From Ascaris suum (taxonomy: Eukaryota; Nematoda; Chromadorea; Rhabditida; Ascarididae): a stretch of 64,000 bases of DNA. The stretch covers positions 5,770,001 to 5,834,000 of the forward strand of contig CM024186.1 in assembly GCA_013433145.1 (NCBI GenBank). The letters are read 5' to 3'. The first letter of the stretch is position 1; each line of letters starts with the position of its first letter. A program made the position numbers and the translations under genes. The notes under the pieces are model-generated. The model did not search any database. It had not been told where the DNA came from and saw only the letters and a list, made by a program, of their open reading frames with translations. Shown here in pieces: positions 25,601 through 39,069 of this stretch.

Positions 25601-28600
25601 GCAGATTGTTTTAATCAGTCGACGAACGCTTAAGTGCATCCGCTCCTTGCTCGCTGCCACCCGGTCTTCGATTCACTTTTGGTGTGTGATAGTCGCAAGG
25701 GGGATCAAGGATGATAAGATTCTATCAGGAGGTGATAGGATGAGATCTGTCTAGCATTGGTCGCTAACTGATGCCAAGGTGCTTCTTATTTAAGGTATAC
25801 GAAATCTTCCATCATAGGAATGACGTGACGTTGTTTACTGCCGAACACTGAATCCACGATGATGGAAGTCAGGTGTTCATTCCAAGGCATAGTTATATCA
25901 AATGGTTAGTGTGGAGGTGGATTGTCAGGTTGTTGTATATGATTAACATATAGGCTGTTTCGAATTTGAATATGGCCATGAATTTAGGGTATGATTTTTG
26001 GATTATTGCTGAGAGGGTTACAACTCTTCTCGATATCCGATGATCGAAGCTTACGTATGTGGTCGATGGAAACGTTTACGCAGCTTGATGAGGCTTATGG
26101 ACATTTTGCTAGGCCATTGTCAATATGTGCTGCAGGTTATGAGTCAGTCATCACTGGTGGACAGGTCTTTTTGACGAAATTTTTGCTTATTTGCTTGATT
26201 TACGTGGGAAATATGTAAGACCACTATTTATTTATGGGCATAATATTTTTTCATTTGGCGTTTATCCAAGTAATTGTCGCAGTAATCGGTATTAGAGATA
26301 CTGATGTGATTTGTTTGTTATTGTCGTCTTAGGGAGAGGTGATTTTGATACTGAAAGGGACCGAATGGACAGTGGCACAATTAGTGGAGGGAGGAGTCAA
26401 ATGTCCTAATGTCCTACCTGCAAGTGTTTCTTGTTGCGTGTTTTGTATTTGTTGGTGGTGCTATCAGTTGGTCATCATCGTAATCAACTTGAGACAATGG
26501 TGACATATGTGATAATCATTAGGTTTTAAAATGAAGTTAACAGTTTTCATTTTAATTCTTTTGCCAGGATTTGAAGGTTTTATAACCGAACCCCGGATGT
26601 CTGGAGGAGTCATTTTTTCTTTCTTTTCTTTGGCCAAGAATCTTCAGAAACCATTTTTCTATTGAGATTGCTTATTAAGGTGGATTGGCGTAGAGATGGG
26701 ATTAAATTATGAAGCATATTGAAATCATATTTTAAGTTGTGCATGAAAAGGATGGAATTGAAATTATGGAAATTGTAGGCGCCGTGATAATGGTCTCTCA
26801 GGTTCTTTGTCGCAAGTTTTGCATCTTATTGGCGTTTTGTAATTTTTTTTAAAATCTACTAGTTCATTATTAATTTCATTGACAAATTCTACCAAACTTC
26901 GTTGTGCAAGTTCGAAAGGCTATTTTGATGATGGCTTCCACCTGTGGATGATCGGCTTCCACCTGTGGATGATCGGCTTCCACCTATGGATGATCGGCTT
27001 CCACCTGTGGATGATCGGCTTCCACCTATGGATGATCGGCTTCCACCTGTGGATGATCGGTCCACCTGTTGATGATCGGCTTCCACCTGTGGATGATCGG
27101 CTTCCACCTATGGATGATCGGCTTCCACCTTTGGATGATCGGCTTCCACCTGTGGATGATCGGCTTCCACCTGATCGGCTTCCACCTGTGGATGATCGGC
27201 TTCCACCTATGGATGATCGGCTTCCACCTATGGATGATCGGCTTCCACCTGTGGATGATCGGCTTCCACCTATGGATGATCGGCTTCCACCTATGGATGA
27301 TCGGCTTCCACCTGTGGATGATCGGCTTCCACCTGTGGATGATCGGCTTCCACCTATGGATGATCGGCTTCCACCTGTGGATGATCGGCTTCCACCTGTG
27401 GATGATCGGCTTCCATGATGGATGATCGGCTTCCACCTGATCGCTTCCACCTGTGGATGATCGGCTTCCACCTATGGATGATCGGCTTCCACCTGTGGAT
27501 GATCGGCTTCCACCTGTTGGATGATCGGCTTCCACCTATGGATGATCGGCTTCCACCTGTGGATGATCGGCTTCCACCTATGGATGATCGGCTTCCACCT
27601 GTGGATGATCGGCTTCCACCTATGGATGATCGGCTTCCACGGATGATCGGCTTCCACCTATGGATGAATGATGTCAGCTAGAGCGAGCATTATCTGTCGT
27701 TTTCCACTGATTAGTGCTTATGAGCGGCTCTAAATACTCCCTCGTCTGTTATCTTTAAAATGGGACTTTCCTTTGGGATTTAAATCGTCAACTCTGTAAT
27801 TGATTTTCGAATCGAGTGCTTCCTTCATTATGAAGCAGCGCACTTTTTACCTGGTGTTTTGAGGAAACTTGTATCTTTATAATGTTTCTGAAGTACTTTT
27901 TTCGTCATTTTCTGTTCTTTTTTTCATGAAATATCGATCGGACTTTCAATAACAATCCTTTGGATGTAATTTTTTAAAGGATGGTGATTTATGTGTGTGG
28001 AACACAAGCAATCGTATTTTGTCGCTGACACATCGAATTCATATTGGTAGAGGCGCTATAAGAGCGCTATTATTTCAACGTAATAAGATTGTTCGTTTTT
28101 TCCTTCTTTTTATATCTTTTTATATTTTCTTTTCGATAATTTCTAAAACTTTTCCACTAAGGTTTGGATTATAATTGGGAATTTTTGTGAAAACGAAGTC
28201 TGTATTTGTCGTAGTTAAGAACGAAGAAGATGGAAAGAGAAACCCCTTTCATGCAACTTATTATGTTCAGTCGTTCGGCTAACATTACAAACAGTAGAAT
28301 GGAACACTGCATAAGTATATCACCCGATCCGGATACGAATTATCGTATTTGTGGATTTTCCGGAAAAAAAACGCGTCAAAATCATTTTTATTTGTTTCAA
28401 GGAGGAATCGTTAAGGGAAGATATTTTTTTTAATTACTAATATTTGAATCATTCGGATATGGTAAGATCTGATATTTTTTTTAGGTGGTAGGAACAGAAG
28501 GTGGTTTGAAGTGTGCTGTGAAAGTAGCGTCTGATCTTTCGCCATTACGTTCAGTTGCAAGGCTTTTCCATAAAAGACCGATTCGCTCGTTTGTTCTTCT

Positions 28601-31600
28601 TTCAATGACCTCTAGCTTCATACTCGATGCAGATGGGTAAGTTTCATAGCGTTTTAATTAATGTAGATTTTACTTTTAATTTCCTATCAAATTCTTTGCT
28701 TTTATTGCTGTATTTTATTATTACTTCGTTTGATTTTTAATTTTTGCACTCATTGTGCTAACTTTTTAGTTTTTTAAAGGCATTTTTTGTTCATTTCCCG
28801 GAATTGAGATTAATGTTTACGACGGGCACGCCGACTTCCCCATTTTGTTGCTTAAAGGTAGGTACTCAAAATGACAGCGAATTGAAGAGGTATGAGAGGG
28901 GAAAGGACGGGTCGCAGTGATCAGCTCAAAAAATATGTTCCTCATCGTGTTCGATCACTTATGAAAACTATACTCCGTAACAATACGTCCCTCCATCTAT
29001 ACCACCACTGCAACGCATCTCTTCCTGTTGTACTAACTTTGTATTCATAGCCATTTGTATAATGAAGGTGAATAATGATGAACGAAACCAATATATTGGA
29101 ATGTAAACTTATAAATTTTGCAGAATTTTATCGTTGATTCGTGATAAGAAAGCAGATAAAGTAATGGAATGCGCGTGTATTAGACATGACTCTTTGTTGC
29201 TATCACCTTGCAAACAATTCATCACATTCTGCAGTCATCATACAGCATTTATTATCGCAGGTAAGTGTTCACCTGTTTTTTCTAAAATTAGATATGCAAG
29301 AGGGGTCACGTATGTGGTAGTTTCTCTTTTAACGATCTCGGTTGCTTCCGTAATATCCACATTGCCTTTGGTTATTCCGGATAGTCCACCTGATCGCATT
29401 AGCATTCCCGGGCAAGTTCTTCCCCTTTAGTTTTCATTAGTTCTTCTTCTTCCGTTACATTATATCTTAATACTGCTCATGATAGTGATATTTTGATTAG
29501 CTGTTATCATTTACAGGTCGCTTGAGCTTTTTTCTATTTCTGCGCATTTTTTATTGAATTTTTGCGCAATTATTCGTTCAGATTTCCTTTAAACATGAGG
29601 TCACGAGGTCACCCGCAACATGAAACAGCAGTAGAGTTTGCGTCGCAAATAGTTTTGTACTGTTGCTTTTTTTGTAATTGCGAAAGTTCATTATGAAAGG
29701 GTGGAGGGATAGAGAGAAATGGGAGGAGGGGGTAATTTTCGTCGTGCAAAGAAAGGGATTTTCAAGGTGGAAATAGCAAGGAGGGGATTAGTTCTCGAAA
29801 TGTCATGTTTTCGTTGAAATGGGTAGAGGGGATAGCCTGATTTACACAGCCCTGAAAAACTCGCAGAGATGCTCAATAGGAGGCATTTTTGTTCGCATAT
29901 ATCGCTTTAAATCTGCGACATTTTTGTCGATCACTTGTTGATGGATATGTTGTTATTAGTCGGTCAAAATGAGAATAATTTTAGTGGGGGATATCTCTTC
30001 TGTGACCACTCTCGACTTTCCGGAGAGAATCACATCAATGCTGTGGGTAGGAAGGCGTTTATTGGTGGCGTGCGAATCGGGTAGTTTGGTAATTATTTAT
30101 TATTTTTCTCTTGAATTAAAATATATTAAATCATCGAAATAATTTGATATTGAGTTGAATTAAGTTAATTATTATAAATCTGATCAAAATAGCTGTTAGT
30201 TCAAAGTTTCTTTCGAATGTTTCTTATTGGTGTGGCATGACTGGCTTTAGGCTTTAGTTTCACATTGGCACTATGACATCAAATAGTGATATTTTAATCA
30301 AAATATACTTGTGGAATTCCTATAGTTAACTTTTATGACAACAATTTTTTTTGGTTTTCAATTTTTTTTATTAGATGGAGCTGTTTGATTGTTTATATAG
30401 AATTTAGATATTTCGACTTGCCTGTTGGGGAATTTTTCGCTCATTTTTTTCTATCTTAAGAGCCCGACGTCCGTTACTAGGTTATTCTGAGCGGTCTATT
30501 TCTTTCGCATGCCAAATTTTTCTATGCTTATAGCCGAGGTGGGTGGTTGTTTAAGGAAACGTTGAGTCATTGTTTACAAATGTAATAAAATAAAATCGAT
30601 GCATTGTTTTGAAATTCGATCCTCAGCCTGTACCGGAATAAAATTTTTTATTTTCGTCTTTTGTTGTGAGGGGCGTTAATGAGTTGACGGTATCAAATTT
30701 CTCACAATTGCTATTGAAATCGTTCAATTAGAGGCTATTTGTGAAGTATCTAAACAAATGCGACTGGAGCGGAAAGGGATTATATCGCTTCAACGTAAGG
30801 AGATCCCGAATGTGGCATTGGAACACAACGATAAAATTCTTATTGGGACACGTAAGGGATCGATCATTGTCCTCGTAAACAGTGAGGTATATTATTTGTT
30901 TTTTTTTTAAACTTTTAAATCCAATGGATGAGAATGAAGGGAATGATTTAGTTTCCGGTTGAACACAGATCTGAGTTGTGCTTCAGCCTTTCCTTGTGTG
31001 TCATTCCTCTGTTCTGGAAGGAAGATCCTCGAAATCACAGCTCATCCTGAGAGCTTTTGGGTATCTGCAGAGTGGCTGGAATTTTCAAAAGCTCCCGGTT
31101 GACAACAGTCTGTGAAGCAGTTCATCTGGTAGAAGTAAGCGACCAGTTAAAGAAGTAAGAGAGTTCTAGTCGAAAGCAAACAGTGGGAGGTGGGGGAGGG
31201 GGGGGGGTGTGTTTGGCATTCATGTGCATATAGTATAAGCCTATTAGAGCACTAAACGATGTTGGAGTTTAGTGCCAGCCTTTTGTGCTTTATGACGGAT
31301 ACAGGTAAACGTATGTATTTATTTAAAGGTAGTCCATGTGGAATCATATTGTCACGGTAAAGAGTCAGTTACGGATTTGACGGTGTTTCGGTCTAATCTT
31401 CTTTCGATAGGCCGTGATGGTAAACTTGGAGTTTGGCTGGTCGACTCTACCCGAGGTGAGGAGAGATGCTTACGATTCTTTTAATTAATCACTTGTTTCG
31501 AGAAAGGATTTTTGATAGGAGATTTGGTTTATGGTTAGGTTGTAAGCAACAAAGGTATTTGCTAGAGCCCAAAAAACAATATACTTTTCAGTTTTGGTAA

Positions 31601-34600
31601 TTTTTAACTTCCCATATCTTATTGGTTTCATCAGAGTTCTTTCAGAATTGGATCTCCGATGCCACTCAATCATTTGACCTCCTTGACCGTTTGCTATAAC
31701 AACATTCCTCATTTACACAAGTTTTCTATTTCCTCAGGTGTTTCGCTGTCTCATCATAGACCCACCCATTTTTAAGCGCAGTTGGAAATAGTTGTGAATT
31801 CCATATGTGGTCATGACTAGAATTACTGCGCTATATAATTGCAGAGCGATAATATGCAGTTGGTGAATCACTTTGTTCTTTGGTAATTCCTCGTGCTAAA
31901 GTGCTCTTAATTCACCGAACATCATAAAGCTTTTAACTGACTGAATACTTTGAGTTGCCCATCCTCCCTCCCATCCCCCTTCTTCCCTTTGTACCTCCAG
32001 AGCCTCAGGTAAAGAGAACTGAAGAGCCACTCCAGTTTTGAAGAAACATTCGCAAATGTTTGTAATTTTGTATATTTGCTTTAGATGGAATGTTGACTTT
32101 GTTGAGAAAGCGGACACCGTCGTTCTGGATCGACATGGAATGGCCATGCAAATTTATTCGTGGATTTGCAGATTCGCTATTGATTGCTGGATTCAGAGGG
32201 GTTTGTTAGTGATATTTTTGATTCCCACTTTACTACTATTTACTAATAATTACTCTTGTTTTTTAAATAGAAGTTGTGCCATTTTGTATTTTTTATTAGT
32301 ATTGCAGTTGTTTATAAGCGTAGCAAGATCCTTTTCTTTTGTTTATAGTCATTTTGACAAATATGACTTAAAATTTCACCAGCTTAAGGATCTTATCAGT
32401 GATTTCGATGGGTGTTCTGTTTAAGTGTGGATTATTTATATGCGGTCAGGTCTACCTATACAATATTTGGTGGCAAAACAGGTGATTACTAAATGATGAA
32501 AGAAATTATTTAAGCATGAATTAAGTGCAGTCATGGCGAATTAAGAAGCATGAAATTCGGCAGTTTCATTGTATAGGACACCTTCTTTATTATAAATGAC
32601 CTTAAATAGCATAATTTCCATTGTCATTTAATGAAACGCTTCTCCTGTATATGCTGAACCTTTAACAGACGAATTTCGTATTGATTGATTATGAGAGTGG
32701 ACAAGGACTATGCGAGGTGAACTGTGGTGGAGGGCATCGGATATGGCAGATTGCAATTACGGACCCCCGATCGGATCAGGATGTTTGCATCGATCCACAC
32801 AGTGCCCGGTTTGAGTTTATTAGCAAAGGAGCGCTCATCCAAATGGATTTAAATCTTTCTACGGTGGATATTATTTCGGTATGGAATTTAAATAGTTTAT
32901 GATTGATGGATGTTTATACTATGATGCAAAGGCGAAGTGTACGCATCGTTTAGCATTTACGTTTACGGCTTTCAGCACTGTCTTTTGGATTTTGGTACGT
33001 CCGGTCTCGCCTAGTTGCAGTATTAGCATTTCTCCATCCTATGCTACCTCCTTTTAGTACTGACTCATGTGCACGTGTGCTATCGTATCATATTTGTTTC
33101 TTATTTATTATTTCAGTAAACATTTTCTGTTTATTTAAGTAATCGAATTTTTTTCGTATTTTTTGGTTTGTTTACAGCATTCGTTTTTGAAGACAAACTT
33201 CAGCGACCACGGTTTTGTGTAGCTTATTTTTTCACATATAGGTGGATAATTTTAACTTGGTACAGTTTCAGCTTTAAGTTTTGTACACGGGTTTTTACCT
33301 TCAATCCTTCTCTCTTTTTCCGGTTTGTCGGTTTCTCACACCAGGATCTCAGTTTCGCTTCCTTAGGCTCACTTACTTTTCTGATCATCGGTCTTCGGCA
33401 ATGATGTTTAATCAATCGGAATTGTCTACTGAACCATTATTAAAAATTAAAAAGGAGATGAGGATATTCTGTAGCTACTGCTGTTGTAGAAAACCAGGTG
33501 GGCAATCCGAACATAGCGATTTGGGTCCGATCTTGTGGTAGGCATCACTTATTGCTTTATTCGCAAATATAAATAGAGTTTATTGCAAATTGCAGCCTAA
33601 TGCACACACCTCGGAAATAAGTGCCGTTTGCTCTTTCAATGAAGCAGGTGGAGGAAGCGTCTTAGTGACTGGAGGTTTTGATACTCACCTTGTTGTTTCG
33701 AGAATTACCCCATCAGGTATAAATCTGAACGTTTTTCGTTTTATGGAAATACTTTGTACATGCGTATGCATAGAATTTATTTATTTTTTGTTTTTTGTTT
33801 TTTTTTTTTTTTTTTTGAAGAAACTTTGCTGAAGATATCACCTTTCTTATAAGATATTGCAACTCAAACGTGTCCATCAAATATTAAGTGGAAATTATAT
33901 AGAGGTGGTAGAGAATCCTTTCCTCATGGTTCCACCTCAAGATCTCCCCCTCCGTTTGCTTCGGTAGCATGTTGTAAATTGGTCCACGCTACCGAAGCAA
34001 AGGGGTAGGAAGGAAAAGCCGATGAAATCTGTTGGAAAGACGAGCTTCCCAAATTTCTAGCATGAGCTAACCTGCCATTCAGATCTCAGGGTAGATGCAT
34101 ATCGGTTTAAATACATTCTACATCAAAACAAAAATTTCGCTGTAAATAACCCTATTTCCTTACTTGATTATAGTGCGCTCTTCCAACAAGTTTCAATAAC
34201 AAGCTTAGGATACATGTAGAGTAGCGCAGTAGGGTTCTTTCTTGCATTTATTGCAGTGCATTTAGTATAATCAACAGGTTTCCGGAACTGGGGGTTTTTT
34301 TAACCGTAGGAAAGCCGAATGTCATTGATATTCCGGAAATGTGGCCATCCCTTTCAATACCTGTTCTATGTGTTGGTGAAAGAACCCTGTCGAATATTTT
34401 TCTGTAACCGCAAAACTCAAAAAAAGAGAGGAGGTAGAATAGCCGTACTTGTAAATGGATATATAAATATTGTTGGAATTGCTCCTACATGTAGATGCTT
34501 TGGTTGCGAATTGCTTTGTTTTGACATCATTGTCGCTTTAAAAAATTCCGTTTGATTTCCGTCTACTGTTTGTATTCCTAATCCGGAAAAATTCTTCGAC

Positions 34601-37600
34601 GTGATTTCTGAGCTACGTAGTGGATTATGCAACGGTGGTAGTCACGGACCTAAGAAATTGCACACTGCATTTTCGATCCTTCTCCATCCTTCGCAGCATG
34701 AACGTACTCCTGCAGCTTTTAGACGGCTGTTGGATCGTCTTGAACTATACGTTATTGCTTCTATTGCTTAGAAATGTTTGTTCGTCTGAACTGTAGCCTT
34801 GCGAACGTTTTATTCCTTGCTGTTTGTTTATATTCACATGTTCTTGTAGTTTCTCGTTTTGAGGCGCTAAAATAAATGAAATGGGTGATAAGAAGGTAGA
34901 AACGACGAGGTATTGCATACAGAGAGATATGTTGGTGTCTGAGTGAGTATGCATATTTTATTCTTCGATAGGAAGCAATCTAGCTCTTGCTTTACTTCTG
35001 CTCTTACCTCCTATAGACTTATCCTTCATCTTCCCGGTCGTAAGAAAATGGTGATGCCCACTTATAAAGTTGTGTTGCTCCATAGAAAACTCCGAATACG
35101 CTATAATTGCCCAAGTTGATGAGGAGGCTATAAGTTTGTTGTTAGGTATGAATAGTTGTGTGATTAACAATATTTCAATTGTGACTCTTTCGCTTATATT
35201 ATTACCTTATTTCTTTAAAGGTTATTTAACCTCCGACTTTTCTTTCAATCCTTGCATTTAGGGTCTCTTTAGAGTGCTTTATTTTTTCATCTGCAACATG
35301 CCTTATCAGTTGTAACCGTTTTATTTCATTTTATTTTATTCTTATTTTCTTTGCAGTAATTTCTTTTGAAAAACAGTTAATTGACCATACCCTAAAATAT
35401 TCAGGATATTTCACACCTTTATTAAAGGCTTTCACACCTTTATTCAAGGTATTTCGCATCTTTATTCAAGGTATTTCACACCTTTATTGTTCTAGGATAT
35501 GAACAACAATAGCAGCACTTGCAATTTTAGCACCGTTTTCAGGGTATTTTCCCGTATTATTCCGTACCGCAGCACATACATCCAGCATTTATTCTTTATC
35601 TGCACTCGACAATTTTCTTATTTCGGCTGGTGGAAAATCGCAGCTCTTTATATGGCAGTATCTTAGTGGTTAGTTCTGTAAATTAATGTGTCTCTTTAAA
35701 TTGTACAGTTGGTCGGTACCTCACTTTTCATATTCGAATGACCCAGGGGGTGTTGTTGATAACTGATCGACGTCCGTTGTTATTGAGGGATAGGAACCGA
35801 TTCATCAGATGAGAAATTCTTCTGAATAATAAAATATTATTATTAATTTTATGAGATGAAGGTGTTTTAGCTTACCAACTTATCTTAATTTAATTCCGCC
35901 TAAGTTTACCAATAAAATGCACAGATTAATCGCAGCGTTGTAAGGACATCAAGAAGTGCTATCTTCTATTACGTTTGTGATTATATTTGAAAAAAAATTT
36001 AAATCGTCTATCCTTCGATATTATTGTTATCCTTCGTGACCTTTGCCGCGACATTCCTTTTGGAAATTTCCTGAAGCATGCGGGTTCCTGAAAATAAAGA
36101 AAATGATGGTTGCTTCTACGCGACGGCACTATAAGAGTGAACGGGTTGCAGTCACTGCGGCACTTAATGAAGAAACTTGTTTGCAGCAGGCTTAAGGGTC
36201 AGCTACTTGGAGTGCGTTAAATTTGGTCTATTTTTTCCTTGTTTTGTTTTCCGCGTATGCGAAAGCTATCTATGCAGTGCTCATCCATTCAGCTATAGCT
36301 TGAAACCTTTCAAGCTACGATCTGGTTTTTTTTCGTATTTGTTCTGCACATGCATGAATGCTATGCGAGCAGTTCTTTCTTATAGATGAGAGGCAGTAAA
36401 AATGAAGTAAAAGCAAAGATTTGCTGAGCTGCAATAGGTAAGTTGTTAATGCTGTTGCAGGTGAATTGTTGCAAGTGTTTGCTTTACGGTTATGTGGTGA
36501 TGCTCGATTGATAAGCGTCAAGTTAGTCCAGGTATCTCCTCATTTCGAATTCGTGGTTGCTGCATCCGATTCAAGATTGGAGTATGTTTTTCGGTGTTAT
36601 CTAACCTATCATTTAATTTAATTATATATCTCACCTTGTTTTTATTGTCACTAGAAATAGCGGAGTGGGATGATGCATGATTGATTGATTTCTTTTGTTT
36701 ACCACAGGTACAAGGAGAGGTTTCTTTAGCAGGAACTGAGCATTTCTCTCAGATAATTTCGCTTAACAAGTAGCTAAATAATGAAGCGTATAGCGAAATA
36801 TTTGTTACCTTTACATACAGATTACAGAAAATGAGGTAACTTTTGTTACCTTGCCTTCAAAAAACAATAGAGAAAATAAGGTTGAAAAATAAAAATACCG
36901 AAATAAATAAACAAAGCGGAAGATAACAAAAATAAGACTTGTGCTATCCTTCGCTTCGAATGATCTTCCAACATTTGCTAACTTATTGGCAACGACGCTC
37001 ACAATGAAATGATGTTAAGGTGGTATAGGCTGAAGAAGGACCTGTCGGGTATCGATAGACGCATTTCGCTAACGTCGGCATTGAGTGAACATTCAGTCAC
37101 AACGAAAGTGGCATTCGCTCATTTGAAAGGCATCTATTCGCTGTATGCCGTATCAACATCCGGAACACTCTCCGTCTGGATCGATATTGAAAAGCCAAAC
37201 GAATCTAGAGTATTTCCGGTGGAAAAAGCTGGGTTGAGTGCGCTTGATGTCTTACAAAGAGATGGTAATTAACTTGGAAATCTTGGCATAGATCTTAAGT
37301 GAAGGAGAAATTATGTATCATTAATTCATCCTGATATAGTGAATAACTAATTAACCACTGCTCACCTAAGTATTGCTATAGACATTTGGAGATAATTAAA
37401 CCAATCCAACAAACAGTGGTGGACATTGCAATGAAGGTTTCAGTTTCTTTGTGTAGTTGTTATTTTTTTGTTCTCCTTGCCGTGATAATCCTTCGTCAAT
37501 GAGGCTTTAGGAACATAAGGTAGAGCAGGTGTTAAGGACGGTTGGTATAACGTTTATTTTCATTAGGTTGCAAACAAGACATGTATAGGTGATTGAGGGT

Positions 37601-39069
37601 TATAATAGATTTGCTGCTTTTGTTTCTTGCTTCGCATTCTTTCGAGGATCGTTTTTCTGCCATTTTTAGATTATACGATGGTTGTGGTTGGCTCGGAATC
37701 TGGTCGGCTTAGTGCTGCTAAAATTCATCCAGGTGAGGAAACGGTATTCGACTATGTCGATTGGCATGGAGCTACCTGTACTGGTAAGTCATGATTGTCC
37801 ACGTTTGATTCTGAAGTTATTGAGGAGATGGAGATGCTTGATTCTGCTCTTTCTTCCATTGCATGGCGTAAAGTTGGTTTCCAGTGCGGATGAGTGGAAT
37901 CGCTCTTTTCACACGGATTGATAACCAATATTTATTCGATATTTTAGGCCTTATGATAGTGATCGTTGATTCTTATTATTGCCAAATCATGGGGATCTTT
38001 TTCTGCACAAGTTGCATCTAGAACTAGATTAATTTATCAAAATCTGTGAAAATTTGCGCCTTTTCATCCGGAATGCTTGCGCACTTGAGAGTCGTGAGTA
38101 GAAGTATAATATGGTTTTGAGTTCTGCGCTCATCATCGAAATCTGGGAAGCCCAAAATCGCAGATTTTTATTCGAGGTGATGGTTGATTGTTTCCATTCA
38201 GATGTGCATATCCGTCTCGCCGACACTGCGCACTTGATGCACATTTTTTCGGTGGCATTGGACTCTCGGATAGCGCTTTTCTCATTCTCGTTAATTTCAC
38301 TCAAGGTGAGTCGAACTTTATAAGGAAGTGCCATTTCCATAAAGGTAAATTTAAGACGGTTGCTGTGGCACACATAATCGAAAGAAGGAAAAGACGACGA
38401 GGGTGCTGTTTCTTTCATGTCATCATCATAGGTTTCCTGGCACAAAAGTCGAAATTAGTGGAAAAAGGCTCCCAGTAATGAAAGCCTATGAAAAAATTGC
38501 GTCGGACTTGAAATGCGTTTAGGACGGTTCCATGGTAAGCTTTTGATTTCCATTTAACTTTCTGTTATAGTGTCATTAATATCGTCAATTAAGTTTTAGT
38601 GGCTACACTGTATTAATGGGTAATTCCAGTGATTTATAGAAGAGGTGTGTACCAACGATAGGAATGGGAGAAACGAAAGTGCTTGCTGATAGCTGTTGGG
38701 TATTTTAATGTTTTTTTGTACATCCCAACCAGTTAAATTACCTGGATGTAAACGCCTACCCATGTCCTCAATGTCGGCTGGGGTTCCCATAATTTTATGC
38801 GAAGTAGTCGACCTTCATTCGTGACTTCTTGAGCTTAGCATCCCAGTCGTGGAAAAGGACCGCAGAAGCATTGTCTGAAGACGTGAAGTTCTTATAGCCT
38901 TTATATCGCGCATGTATATTTTCATTATTTTCAGCTACAGTTGTGCCGTGCAGTTGTGTTGAATGTCGCAGATCCTTCATCGTTTTGTTTTATTCCAAGA
39001 GATGAAGATCGCAAAATTGAAATCGCCGTTGTTGGTTCATCAGTGCAAGTTATTTCCCTTTTTAGTTAG
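22652..39069 (+). CDS. WDR6: WDR6 homologue, WD40-repeat protein of tRNA methylation, about 21 exons
   Basis: WDR6 (yeast Trm734/Rtt10) is a three-propeller WD40 protein that partners the FTSJ1/Trm7 2'-O-methyltransferase acting on tRNA position 34. Exons seen: 22652-22826, 23453-23571, 24498-24615, 25130-25259, 25988-26164, 27980-28079, 28484-28636, 28770-28857, 29124-29260, 29985-30088, 30734-30886, 31329-31455, 32086-32200, 32669-32878, 33596-33716, 35531-35668, 36461-36581, 37020-37264, 37670-37783 and 38935-39069 (stop TAG), with a probable short one near 37.85 kb. Motifs colinear with human WDR6 are VVYGEKSV, SISDDRSLRMWS, RGAIRALLF, the hallmark VNCGGGHRIW, LISAGGKSQLFIW, TKVAFAH and GSSVQVIS at the end. 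The true start is missing: exon 1 has no ATG and must continue upstream. Phases do not agree at the junctions 24615/25130, 28079/28484, 28857/29124 and 31455/32086, so small exons are missing or borders are off there. An intron at 26165-27979 contains a minisatellite. Confidence 0.9.
26926..27668. repeat. 21-bp minisatellite, about 34 copies, in a WDR6 intron
   Basis: The unit is GGCTTCCACCTRTGGATGAT plus C, where R is G or A. It is repeated head to tail with few other changes. A handful of copies are shortened or altered, for example near 27057, 27165, 27413 and 27440. Because the unit is 21 bp and contains no stop, long frames stay open on both strands; these are by-products of the repeat. 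It sits between two well-placed WDR6 exons (ending 26164 and starting 27980). Confidence 0.97.
33955..34001. repeat. Perfect 14-bp inverted repeat (hairpin)
   Basis: Arms TTTGCTTCGGTAGC (33955-33968) and its exact inverse (33988-34001) enclose a 19-nt loop. It lies in the WDR6 intron between the exons ending at 33716 and starting at 35531. It could be the remnant of a palindromic element; no function is visible. Confidence 0.8.
35404..35488. repeat. Short tandem repeat of about 22 bp before a WDR6 acceptor
   Basis: Four degenerate copies built on TTTCACACCTTTATTCAAGG end about 40 nt before the acceptor at 35530. Each unit contains a small inverted repeat (AAGGT...ACCTT). Confidence 0.85.

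Noticed and set aside
26879..27681. Open frames of up to 183 codons on both strands across the minisatellite
   Set aside because: They are produced by a 21-bp stop-free repeat inside a WDR6 intron and show no independent coding signal.
34560..34770. A protein-like plus-strand frame ending ELYVIASIA in a WDR6 intron
   Set aside because: A stop lies just upstream with no good acceptor, and it has no counterpart in WDR6, where the flanking exons (33716 and 35531) join in phase without it.
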